From NCBI GenBank assembly GCA_001549895.1, contig AP014719.1, positions 868,001-932,000 of the forward strand: a DNA stretch of 64,000 nt, read 5' to 3'. The DNA comes from Arthrobacter sp. Hiyo8. GTDB lineage: Bacteria; Actinomycetota; Actinomycetes; Actinomycetales; Micrococcaceae. The position numbers were made by a program, and so were the translations under genes. The notes under the pieces are model-generated. The model searched no databases. It was not told the DNA's origin and saw only the letters and a list, made by a program, of their open reading frames with translations. Below, in pieces: positions 1 through 13,647 of this stretch (the stretch's first letter is position 1; each line of letters opens with the position of its first letter).

Positions 1-542
1 TGTCGAGCTCTGCCTGGCTGGATTTCCAATGGCCGTAAAGCTCCTGGTATTCGGTGAGCATCGCCGCGAGCTCTGCCCCGGCGAAGCGGTCCAATGCGTG
101 CCGCTGCGCCACGGCACCCTTGAGCCGGATCTGGTCCGACTGGCCATGCACCACCACGAGGCTCTCGCCAAGTTCCGCCAGCACGCCGACGGGCGCCGAC
201 CGGCCGCCCACGAAAGCACGGCTGCGGCCGTCAGCACCCACGGTGCGGGCCAGCAGGAGCTGGGTGCCGCCGTCGTACTCTTCCGCGTCGCCGCCGGCCT
301 CCACGGCCCGTCCCACGGCGCGTGCGCCGGATCGAGCAAGAGCGTGGCCTCCGCAGAGGCCGACTTGGCACCGGAGCGTACCGCACCGGCGTCGGACCTG
401 GCCCCAGAAGGAGCCCGACGGCGGTGACCACCATGGTCTTGCCGGCGCCCGTTTCACCCGTGACCACGCTCAGGCCGGGCCCCAACGGCAAGGTGGCGTC
501 GGTGATGACGCCGAGATCACGGATCCGGAGTTCCTCGATCAT
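1..542 (-). CDS. recN: DNA repair protein RecN (N-terminal part, cut by window edge)
   Basis: RecN is an SMC-like ATPase acting in double-strand break repair. The N-terminus begins MIEELRIRDLGVI and carries the Walker A motif GETGAGKT near residue 30. The ATG at 542 has a clear AAAGGAG ribosome site just upstream, overlapping the end of nadK. The frame breaks after GLLLG: the run at about 404-407 lacks one base, and restoring it continues the RecN reading frame to the window edge. The remaining two thirds of the gene lie outside the window. The order tlyA-nadK-recN is usual for actinobacteria. I regard the break as a sequence error. Confidence 0.9.
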
Positions 543-545
543 GGT

Positions 546-1564
546 TTACATCTCCTTTGTGGGGTCGGCCGCTCTGCCTGTCCGCACGTCCTGGGGCGTC
601 GGCAAAGGCTGGGCTTGAAGGTCCTGATCACGGGGTAGGACCGGTGTGGATGTCAGCCGAACGGGGTGCCGGACCCGCCAGCCGTGGATGGGCAGCTCAA
701 ACTTCCGCACGAGCCGGGCGGAGAACGGGTCTGGTGGGTGCGGGCAAGCCGCACAGGCCGGGTGGACCGGGTTACTTCGATCCGGGCGCCGGGTGGGAGG
801 TCCACGGAACGGCGGCCGTCGCACCAAAGCACGCCCTGGGCATCGGTCCGGGTAAGGATCTCCACGGCCAGCTTGGACCGCGGCGAAACGACAAGGGGCT
901 TGGCGAAGAGGGCATGGGCGCTGATGGGGACGATCACGAGGGCCTCCACCTCCGGCCACACCACAGGCCCGCCGGATGAGAAGGCGTAGGCCGTGGAGCC
1001 CGTAGGGGTAGCAAGCACCACTCCATCGCAGCCGAAGGACGTCAGCGGACGTTCATCCACTTCGGTCACCACTTCGATCATGCGTTCCCGGTCCGCCTTT
1101 TCGATGGCGGCTTCGTTGAGTGCCCAGGTATGCCAGATCTTTTGGCCCCGGACCCACACCTGGACATCGATGGTCATGCGCTCTTCCACTGTGTATTCGC
1201 GGCTGGCGATCCACTCGACTGTCTGGGCAAGATCGGCCCGCTCGCTCTCGGCGAGGAAACCAACGTGCCCGAGGTTGACGCCCAGCAGGGGAACATCGAC
1301 GTTGCGGACCAGCTCGGCCGCGCGCAGGATGGTGCCGTCGCCTCCGAGAACCATGACGAGTTCGACATCTTCCAACCGGACGTCCTCGTGGAGTATCTCG
1401 ATCGGCTTGTCCACCACGCCGTAGAACCGTTCGATGTCGTCCAGCTCTGATTTCTGCATCACGGGGATCAGGCCGGAGGAGTGGAGCTGCCCGCAGGCAT
1501 CCCAGGCCGCGCGAAGGGAGTCCTCGCGCCCGGTGTGGGCAAGGACCAAAACGCGCCTGCTCAT
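546..1564 (-). CDS. nadK: NAD kinase
   Basis: NAD kinase phosphorylates NAD to NADP. Visible family motifs are the GGDGT loop (MVLGGDGTILRAAE) near residue 74 and the NE/D and TPTGSTAYAFSSGGPVV segments near residues 150 and 185. The reading frame is intact to the segment RTHQT. It then breaks because the run at 727-729 has lost one base. The repaired frame continues as PFSARLVRKFELPIHGW, a typical family C-terminus, and stops at 546, inside the recN ribosome site. Repaired length is about 339 residues. It sits 13 bp behind tlyA and is probably co-transcribed with tlyA and recN. Confidence 0.93.
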
Positions 1565-1577
1565 GGTGTTCTGCTTT

Positions 1578-2390
1578 CTAGTGGGTGGTCCAGATTCGTT
1601 CCATCAGTGCAGCAACTTCCTCGTCCCGCTCTTCGATCTTAGGCAACTCCGTCTGCATCCTGCGTTTTATCCACAGGAAGTACTCCACATTTCCGTCCTG
1701 GCCGGGCAGGGGACTCGGTGCCAGGCCGCAGAGTTCAAGCCCTGCGTCCACGGCCGCCCTGGCGACCTGGGCCACGGCGCGCCGCCGTTCATGATCGGAG
1801 GTGACCACGCCGGTGCGGCTCAGCCGTTCCTTGCCGACCTCGAATTGCGGCTTCACCATGAGCACCAGGTCTCCCCCGGGTTCGGTGCATGCAGCGAGCG
1901 GATGCAGAACCAGGGTGAGGGAAATGAAGGACAAGTCGGCCACGGTGAGCGCTGCCGGCCCGCCGATCTGCTCGGGCGTCATGTAGCGGACGTTGAGGCC
2001 CTCATGGACTGCGACGCGGGGATCGTTCCGCAGGGACGGCACCAACTGGTCATGCCCGACGTCGACCGCCACCACGTGCGCGGCACCTTGCCGCAGCAGC
2101 ACGTCAGTGAAGCCACCGGTGGAGGCTCCGGCGTCGAGGCACCGCTTCCCTTCCACAACGACGAAAGGGAAGGCCGCCAGCGCCCCGGCCAGTTTGTGTC
2201 CGGCGCGGCTGACGTAAACGTCCTCGGCGTGGGCCTGAACATCGATTTCCGTCTCTTCGGAGACCTGTTGCGCTGCCTTGGCGAGAACGCTGCCTCCGGA
2301 GCTGACTTTTCCGTCCGCAATGAGTTTCGCGGCGTGGGTCCGCGATCTCGCCAATCCACGGCTGACGAGTTCCTGGTCGAGTCTTGGCAT
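1578..2390 (-). CDS. tlyA: TlyA family rRNA 2'-O-methyltransferase
   Basis: Intact 270-residue protein. An S4 RNA-binding domain occupies roughly residues 1-65 (PRLDQELVSRGLARSRTHAAKLI). It is followed by an FtsJ-type SAM methyltransferase domain with the motif DAGASTGGFTD near residue 88. TlyA proteins methylate ribose in 16S and/or 23S rRNA and, in mycobacteria, set capreomycin sensitivity. The start overlaps or abuts the 83-residue gene upstream (2 bp gap). The gene sits in the run from the TPR-like protein to recN. Confidence 0.95.
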   Translation of the reverse strand: MPRLDQELVSRGLARSRTHAAKLIADGKVSSGGSVLAKAAQQVSEETEIDVQAHAEDVYVSRAGHKLAGALAAFPFVVVEGKRCLDAGASTGGFTDVLLRQGAAHVVAVDVGHDQLVPSLRNDPRVAVHEGLNVRYMTPEQIGGPAALTVADLSFISLTLVLHPLAACTEPGGDLVLMVKPQFEVGKERLSRTGVVTSDHERRRAVAQVARAAVDAGLELCGLAPSPLPGQDGNVEYFLWIKRRMQTELPKIEERDEEVAALMERIWTTH

Positions 2391-2392
2391 GC

Positions 2393-2644
2393 TCAGCGTT
2401 CTTCGTCGAGGGACGCCAGGAGGGAGTCATGGATCCCCGCGTAGATGCCGCTGTGCTCGGCCACCGGGACAGCGGAGACGACCGCCAGCCGCTCCAAGGT
2501 GGAATCCACGGCGGCGTCGCCCGTGGACGCCGTGCCGTCTGGCCATGGAGCGTCGTGCGGTTCGGCGCTTTGCGGCTCGAGGCTTTGAAGCTCAGTGCTT
2601 TGCGGACCGCCGGCGCCCTCCGGGTGATCGTTCAACTCGCTCAT
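2393..2644 (-). CDS. Small hypothetical protein upstream of tlyA
   Basis: An 83-residue acidic protein starting MSELNDHPEGAG, with no membrane segment and no motif I recognise. The first half is low-complexity, rich in Glu, Ser, Pro and Ala. The second half (LERLAVVSAVPVAEHSGIY) looks amphipathic and could be a short helical domain. It is packed 2 bp ahead of tlyA and 9 bp after the HAD phosphatase, so translational coupling is likely. Its existence is supported by the spacing and by codon use like its neighbours. The function is unknown. Confidence 0.75.
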   Translation of the reverse strand: MSELNDHPEGAGGPQSTELQSLEPQSAEPHDAPWPDGTASTGDAAVDSTLERLAVVSAVPVAEHSGIYAGIHDSLLASLDEER

Positions 2645-2653
2645 TGGACCAGT

Positions 2654-3641
2654 TTAGTTTTCCAGCCATTCGAGCCGCGGCGATGTAGCCTCTGCCGCGT
2701 CGGGATTGGCGGCCCACCAGGCTGCGCACGCAGCACGCCAGGCGTCCAGGTCCTTCTCGGAACCGGAGACGGTGATCAGGCCGTCCTGGACTTCGGCGGT
2801 TGCCTTTCCGCAGCGGAACGTGCTGTCCTCCTCGACGATCTCGGGGTACGGCTCGTACAGTTCCGTCAGGTCAGCGAGCAAGTAGCCGGGGCGTTCCGAG
2901 CTGCGAGCGGCAAGGATGGACTCGGGCGTGTCGACACCGGTGAGGACCGCCGCCGTCGCGAAGCCCGCACGGTTTCCACCAAGGATGTCGGTGTCCAGCC
3001 TGTCTCCCACGACGATCGGGCGCTCTGACTTCAGCCTCCGTGCCGCCGAGTGGAAGAGCGGGCCTCCGGCTTGCCGGCGACCCGCGGCTGTTTGCCCGTG
3101 GCGGACGCGACAGCGGCCACGAGGGTGCCGTTTCCGGGAGCGATCCCGCGGGCCTGGGAATGGACATGTCCGTATTGGTAGCTACCCAGAGCGCGCCTGC
3201 GGCAACAACGTAGGACGCCTCGGCCAGGTCCTTCCACGCGATGTCCGGGTTGAAGCCCTGGACCACAGCCACAGGGTTGTCTTTGGCGCTGTGGACAGGT
3301 GTGAGGCCCACGAGTTCGATTTCGTGGGCCAGGGCCGGGCTGCCGGTGATCATTACCCGGGAACCCGGAGCCAGGAGTCCAGCCAAAAGGTCGCCTGCGG
3401 CCTGCGAAGAACTGACCACCTGGTTGTCCTCAGCAGGCGCGCCCAGTTCACGAAGATGCGCGGCAACCTGCGCGGGGGTACGCGAGGCGTTGTTGGTGAC
3501 ATAGCCCAGGCGCACCCCGACCGACTCGAGCCGCTGCAGGGACTCCACAGCGCCGGGAATCGCGTGCGGACCTGCGTAGACAACTCCGTCCAGGTCGGAC
3601 AGAACGGCGTCAAAACGCGATACCAGTGAGGCCTCAGTCAT
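2654..3641 (-). CDS. HAD-IIA family phosphatase (NagD/PGP-like)
   Basis: Haloacid dehalogenase phosphatase of the IIA type. The catalytic DxD-like motif is DLDGVVYAG near residue 15. Motif II follows at YVTNNASRTP near residue 48, and the late acidic motif is VVGDRLDTDILGG, which binds Mg. Such enzymes dephosphorylate small sugar or nucleotide phosphates, including 2-phosphoglycolate. Two single-base losses split it: one in the run near 3150 (IPRARG expected) and one near 3060 (PEAPLF expected). Repaired length is about 329 residues. Its start overlaps the end of the upstream TPR-like gene by 8 bp. Confidence 0.9.
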
Positions 3642-5449
3642 TCTTGGTCTCTTCGCCGTCGGAAGCCTCTTCTCCGTCTTCCTCGTTGTCCTCGTCTTCC
3701 TCTACGGAATCGCGGTCCGACTCGGCGTCGTCGGACTCGAAGTAGTCAGACTCGACGTCGTCGAGTTCTACGTCGTTCTGTTCCGTGTCGTCCTGTTCGG
3801 TGGTTTCGGAGGAGATGGCCGTCTCCGGGATCGCGGGCGCGGCCTCGGACGTGCTCTCTTCGGATCGCCCGGTGTTCTCTTCGATGCTCCGGAAACGGGG
3901 CTTGCGAACCTCGTTCTCGTCTTCCTCGCCGAGGTCGATGATGTCCGGATCCTCGAAGTCTCCAACGCCGAGGGCATTTTCGGCGACAACCGCCTGGCGC
4001 TGCCACTTGCCGGCTTCTTCCGTGCGACCCACTGCCGTCAGGGCGTCGGCGTAGGCACGGAACAGACGCGGGCTATAGGAGAAGGCGCGGTTGATGTCGA
4101 GCTGGATGATCTCCAGCTCAGCGACGGCGGCATCCAACTGGCCAAGATCGCTCCGGGCGCCGGAAGCCACAATGGCTAGCTCAACCTTGCCGGGAGCGTC
4201 GAGATCCTGGGCCTCGGGTGAACGGACGACGTCCAGCGCACGGTCCGGGCGCCCCAGACCGCGTTCGCAGTCGGCCATAAGGGGCAAATGGACGTTGGAG
4301 CCACTGATCCGGCGGTAGGTGCGGAATTCGCGAAGTGCTTCCCCATAGTGGCCGGCAGCGTAGGCAGTCAGGCCCACAGCCTCGCGGACAGCCGCCAACC
4401 TGCCACCACGGCGGCTTGCGGCGAGGGCATGCTGGAAGGACAGCTCAGGGTCGATATCGATGAGGCGGCCCGCCATCACCAGGTGCTTGGCAACCCAATC
4501 AGCGTTCATGCCTTCAAGGGTCTTGATCTGGTGCTTGGTGACCCGGTCGAGCTCCTGGCCTGTAACGTCGTCGTCGATCTCCGGGGAACGCTCGCGGTCC
4601 GGGCGGTTGGCGCTGCGCAGATCCGCCGCGTTGGGAACCCGGGCGGGACGCTCTTCCCAGGATCCGCCGCCGAAGCTACGTCCCTCGGTACGTGGGCCAT
4701 CGAACTTGCGGGACCTCGCTCGGGGCGGTCGCCGAAGCTACGGCGTTCTCCGTCGCCTTCGCGGCGCGGACGGTCACCGAACGGCTTCCGATCACGGTCA
4801 CCGTCGCGGCTCGGACGATCACCAAACGGCTTCCGATCACGGTCACCGAAACTCGGGCGCGCATCCCCATCACGACGAGGACGATCACCAAACGGCTTCC
4901 GCTCGCGGTCACCAAACGGCTTCCGATCACGCTCACCGAAACTCGGGCGCGCATCCCCATCACGACGAGAACGGTCACCAAAGGGTTTACGGTCACGGTC
5001 ACCAAACGGCTTACGATCCCGATCCCCCTCACGACTCGGACGATCGCCAAACGGCTTCCGCTCGCGGTCGCCGAAACTCGGACGCGCATCCCCATCACGA
5101 CGAGGACGGTCACCAAAGGGCTTCCTGTCACGATCACCGAACGGCTTCCGATCCCGATCCCCCTCACGGCTCGGACGGTCACCGAACGGCTTCCGATCCC
5201 GGTCACCAAAACTCGGACGCGCATCCCCATCCCGACGAGGACGATCACCAAACGGCTTACGGTCGCCGTCGCGGCTCGGACGGTCACCAAACGGCTTACG
5301 ATCCCGGTCACCGCCAGGAGCGCCGTCACGGTTTTCCCTGGAACGGAATCCTCGCGGGTCGCCCCGGAATTGTTGTTGGCGCGGAACGGGCCGCGATCGC
5401 CCCGGCCACCGCCGAAGTTGCCGCGGTTGCCGCCGTTGTGCTCAGCCAT
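3634..5449 (-). CDS. TPR-like protein with long basic/acidic repeat N-terminus
   Basis: One gene of about 605 residues, split here by two missing bases, in the run at 5362-5365 and in the run at 4710-4712. It starts MAEHNGGNRGNFGG behind an excellent AGGAGG site. Three parts follow. First is a charged low-complexity region with about twelve copies of RKPFGDR and several DARPSFGDR units. Second is a helical region starting near MNADWVAKHLVMAGRLIDIDPELSFQ that looks like tetratricopeptide repeats. Third is an acidic tail (EEDEDNEEDGEEASDGEE). The function is unknown; RNA or ribosome binding is possible from the RG/RD-rich arm but is inference. It heads the run leading to tlyA-nadK-recN. Confidence 0.8.
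4733..5310 (-). repeat. In-frame coding repeat (RKPFGDR units)
   Basis: DNA repeat inside the TPR-like gene. About twelve near-copies of the seven-codon unit for RKPFGDR are interleaved with units coding PRRDGD, ARPSFGDR and SREGDR. The copies differ mainly at synonymous positions (for example AAG versus CGG-flanked variants), suggesting selection on the peptide or gene conversion between units. Such a repeat can vary in copy number between strains and is prone to misassembly. Confidence 0.85.
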
Positions 5450-5694
5450 GATGGATTCCTCCTGTTGTGAGCTGACCACTGGCGCATGCGCAGCCGCTCG
5501 TATCCGTATTTTGTTCTCACGCCGCCGGGATCCGGCTCGTATCTCTTATGTAATTCTAGGTGAACAGGCATCTGCGAACGCATTCGAGGGCCGCCTATTC
5601 AGCTTCCCGTGGGAATCATCACAACCCCAAGCATGACTGAGCCGCTAGGGCCGGCTTGCAGATCCGAGTCCGGGATCGGAATCCTCAAACAACG

Positions 5695-5937
5695 CTCGCT
5701 CACATATGCCGGGTCCTGGCCGGATGCCCGCTCACATATACCGGGTTCCGGCCGGACGCCCGCTCACGTATGGCGGGTCCCGGCGGGACGCCCGCTCACA
5801 TATACCGGGTTCCGGCCGGACGCCCGCTCACATATACCGGGTTCCGGCCGGACGCCCGCTCACATATACCGGCTCCTGGGCGGACGCTCGCTCACATCTG
5901 CCGGGTTCCGGCCGGATGCCGGCTCACATCATGTGGG
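5695..5937 (+). repeat. Tandem array of ~32-bp repeats, forward orientation
   Basis: Seven to eight direct copies of a 32-bp unit starting CGCTCACATATACCGGG and ending GGCCGGACGC. The copies begin at about 5697 and recur every 32 bp. They are imperfect, and the last copy (GGCTCACATCATGTGGGC) is diverged. There are no spacers between units, so this is not a CRISPR. Open frames across it are by-products of the 32-bp periodicity. Confidence 0.85.
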
Positions 5938-5944
5938 CGGGCGT

Positions 5945-6155
5945 GGGCCGTGGGAACCCGCATATCTGAGCGGGGGTTTGCGGAAACCGGGCCATAGGTG
6001 AGCGGGGTCCGGGAAACCGGGCCATAGGTGAGCGGGGGTCCGTGGAACCGCATATCTGAGCGTGGGCCGTGGAACCGCATATCTGAGCCGGGGTTTGGGA
6101 TTTCCAGGCCATATCCGAGCGGGGGTCCGGGAAACCGGGTCATTTGTGAGCGGGG
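5945..6155 (-). repeat. Second ~32-bp repeat array, inverted relative to the first
   Basis: About seven units read on the minus strand. They share the core CGCTCAnnTATG and a following GGTTTCC or GGTTCC segment with the array at 5695-5937, but in opposite orientation. The units are more diverged, and two sub-types alternate (CGCTCACCTATGGCC and CGCTCAGATATGCGG). The two arrays meet at about 5940, forming one large interrupted inverted repeat between the 5S terminator and the TPR-like gene. Confidence 0.75.
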
Positions 6156-6195
6156 GTTGGCTCGTGTGTCGTGTGTTGGGGTGTGTTAAGTGGGT

Positions 6196-6224
6196 CAGGC
6201 CCCGACACGGTGTGTCGGGGCCTG
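6196..6224 (-). terminator. rRNA operon terminator hairpin
   Basis: A perfect 13-bp stem (CAGGCCCCGACAC with its complement) closed by a 3-nt loop, 15 bp downstream of the 5S gene. Only a weak T-rich stretch follows on the minus strand, as is common in high-GC actinobacteria. Confidence 0.85.
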
Positions 6225-6238
6225 GCCGGTGAATGGTT

Positions 6239-6357
6239 GTCCGGCGGTGTCCTACTCTCCCACACCCTCCCGGGTGCAGTACCATCGGCGCTGTGGGTCT
6301 TAGCTTCCGGGTTCGGAATGGGACCGGGCGTTTCCCCCACGCTATGACCGCCGTAAC
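6239..6357 (-). rRNA. rrf: 5S ribosomal RNA
   Basis: About 119 nt. Read on the minus strand it begins GTTACGGCGGTCATAGCG and ends GGGAGAGTAGGACACCGCC, the usual actinobacterial 5S ends, with the conserved CCCATTCCGAACCCGGAAG core between. It is the last gene of the operon and is followed by a strong hairpin. Exact ends are uncertain by a few bases. Confidence 0.95.
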
Positions 6358-6494
6358 CCTGTTACCCGTCCCCGCGCACACGTGGGTGCGGGGTGGAAGA
6401 TACGTGGTTACAACTTGTCCGGACCCGGTGAAGGGTTCGGTGGTGTTGTTATGTAGTTGTGGTTTGTTCCTGAACGGGTTGTTGTTCGGGAACC

Positions 6495-6511
6495 ACATAG
6501 TGGACGCAAGC
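6495..6511 (-). other. 3' half of 23S processing stem
   Basis: The transcript here is complementary to the spacer segment at 9789-9805, just upstream of 23S. The 17-nt core has one G-U pair. Pairing can be extended to about 31 bp with three wobbles and one mismatch. This is the expected RNase III substrate that frees pre-23S rRNA. Confidence 0.8.
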
Positions 6512-6529
6512 AGTGATCGTGTTTGTGTG

Positions 6530-11748
<5,219 letters not shown>

Positions 11749-12180
11749 GTAAAACAAAAACAGACACAACCACAACCACCGGAAATAACGGCGACCAGGC
11801 TGCACAAAATTTGAAACCAGCTGAAAACCAGACCCCACCCACAGGGGCGGACAAGGCCCGGCAAAATCAACCAATTCATAAAAACAAATCGGTATCAACA
11901 AACTTGGCACACTATTGAGTTCTCAAACAACAGACACAATCCGAATACTCCTCGGAACAAATTCGATGTTCCGCATTTCCTCGCTGCGATGTTTCTACTT
12001 TATTTCATTCATTTCAACTTTGCAAATCCAGGATTTCTCCAGAAATTTACCCAAGTGAATCGAATTTCCCCACAGAGTCGATAAATTATCCGATTTCCAG
12101 ACTTTTGGTCTAAATCGAATTATTCACATTCAATGGGATTTTGTTCGCAATTTATCCGCTTCAGCGGCAGCGACTCAGAA
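11749..12180 (-). promoter_or_regulatory. rRNA operon leader and promoter region
   Basis: A gene-free, AT-rich stretch upstream of 16S. The leader contains the motif GTTGTTTGAGAACTC followed by AATAGTGTG at 11908-11932, the actinobacterial boxA-like antitermination/processing element, repeated in the 16S-23S spacer. One candidate promoter reads TTGCAA (12020-12025), a 17-bp spacer and TAAAGT (11997-12002) on the minus strand. The hexamers match the consensus only 4/6 each, so further promoters upstream are likely. Confidence 0.5.
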
Positions 12181-12188
12181 AACGATAC

Positions 12189-12228
12189 ACGCTCCCCCGG
12201 AGCCGCGCAAGTCGGCTCGGAGGAGCGT
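12189..12228 (-). terminator. Hairpin downstream of tyrS
   Basis: An imperfect stem of about 17 bp (GCACGCTCCTCCGAGCCG against its partner) with a 7-nt loop, followed on the minus strand by CGTTTTC. It lies about 70 bp past the tyrS stop and before the rRNA promoter, so it probably ends tyrS transcription. Confidence 0.7.
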
Positions 12229-12295
12229 GCAATAGAACATGGAACAGCCCGTCTGGCGCGCCCACACAAGAACACACCGTGGAGCTAGGTAGACG

Positions 12296-13603
12296 TCAGA
12301 CGGTCACTTCGACGGTGGCCAGATTCTTCTTGCCGCGGCGCAGCAAAAGGTACCGGCCGTGTAGCAGTTCCGCCTGGTCGATGACGGCGTCGGGGTCGGT
12401 CACCTTGCTGTTGTTCACGTAGGCGCCGCCCTCCCCACCGTGCGTCGGGCAGCGGACTTGCTTTCGGAAAGTCCGGACGCAACCAAGAGGTCGATGATCC
12501 CGAGGCCTTCTGTGCCGATCGAGGCAGATGGCAGCTCGGCAGTTGCCGACGCCAGGGTGCCTTCGTCCAGAACCGAGAGGTCGCCGTTGCCGAACAAGGC
12601 AGCCGACGCTGCGATCACTTTCTCCGTCGCGTCCACTCCGTGCACCAGTGAAGTGACCTCGAAAGCGAGCCTGCGCTGGCCTTCGCGGGCGAACGGGCGC
12701 TCGGCAACAGCGGCTGCGAGTTCCTCAATCTCGGCGCGGCTAAGGAACGTGAAGACCTTGAGACGGTCAACGACGTCGGCATCCGCAGTGTTGAGCCAGA
12801 ACTGGTAGAAGGCGTACGGGCTGCACATGTGGGCGTCGAGCCAAATGGCGTTGCCTTCGCTCTTACCGAACTTGGTGCCGTCCGAGTTGGTGATGAGGGG
12901 CGTGCCCAGGGCGTGGACAATCTTGCCGTCGACCTTGCGGATGAGCTCCGTGCCACTCGTGAGGTTGCCCCACTGGTCCGAGCCACCCGTCTGCAGCACG
13001 CAACCGTAGTCGCGGTTGAGCTGGAGGTAGTCCATGCCCTGCAGGATCTGGTAGCTGAATTCGGTGTAGCTGATGCCCTCGTCGGAACTGAGACGGGAGG
13101 CAACTGCATCCTTGCGGAGCATGGTGCCCACGCGGAAGTGCTTGCCGATTTCGCGCAGGAAATCGATGGCGCTCAGGGGCGCGGTCCAGTCAAGGTTGTT
13201 CACCATGCGTGCGGCATTGTCGCCCTCGAAGCTGAGGAAGCGTCGGACCTGGGCCTGAAGGTAGCCGACCCACTCCGACACGGTGTCCTTGGTGTTCAAG
13301 GTGCGTTCCGCCGTCGGGCGCGGATCGCCGATCAGTCCGGTGGAGCCGCCCACCAGGCCGAGCGGCTTGTGGCCGCCAACTGCAGGCGGCGCATGAGCAG
13401 GAGCTGGACAAGGTTGCCAAGGTGCAGTGACGGAGCCGTGGGTCGAAGCCACAGTAATACGTGATCGGGTCCCCGGCGAGCAGCTTTTCCAGTTCCGTTT
13501 CATCAGTGGAAACGTGGATCAGGCCGCGCCATTTGAGCTCTTGCCAGATATTGGCAAAGCCCGGGTCGTTGTGCTGGGACTCGAGGTTGTTTACGTGTGA
13601 CAC
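12296..13603 (-). CDS. tyrS: Tyrosyl-tRNA synthetase
   Basis: Class I synthetase that charges tRNA-Tyr. It begins with GTG (MSHVNNLESQ). The substrate-binding YYCGFDPT segment lies near residue 36 and a HIGH-type signature (SLHLGNL) follows at about 44. QTGGSDQWGN and the KMSKS-equivalent GTKFGKSEGN are near residues 205 and 245, with an S4-like C-terminal domain (SKSAARR...YVNNSKV). Three single-base losses break the frame: the runs at 13440-13442, 13373-13374 and 12433-12436. Repaired length is about 436 residues, the normal size, ending ATVEVTV. An essential gene with three breaks argues for sequence error. Confidence 0.93.
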
Positions 13604-13647
13604 GAGTTCTAAGTTAGCAGGATTGCCGTGCGGCTTGCTCGCATGGC

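Larger units (their letters stand above)
5450..6238. other. Intergenic region without genes
   Basis: About 790 bp between the TPR-like gene start and the 5S rRNA. It holds the upstream region of the TPR-like gene (5450-5694), the two repeat arrays and the rRNA operon terminator. I found no convincing protein or RNA gene. Open frames here lack ribosome sites and simply translate the repeat units. Confidence 0.8.

Noticed and set aside
4288..5451. Plus-strand open frame of 387 residues rich in RSPNGFRS
   Set aside because: It is the reverse of the RKPFGDR-coding repeat. It lacks a ribosome site, and the minus strand has a good start, a strong AGGAGG site and downstream homology.
5695..5937. 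CRISPR array
   Set aside because: The 32-bp units are contiguous with no unique spacers, units are imperfect, and no cas genes are nearby.
12296..13603. tyrS, pheS, pheT, lexA, dapF and arg genes as pseudogenes
   Set aside because: Each break is a single missing G or C in a run, protein sequence on both sides is fully conserved, and several genes are essential. Sequence error is the simpler reading.
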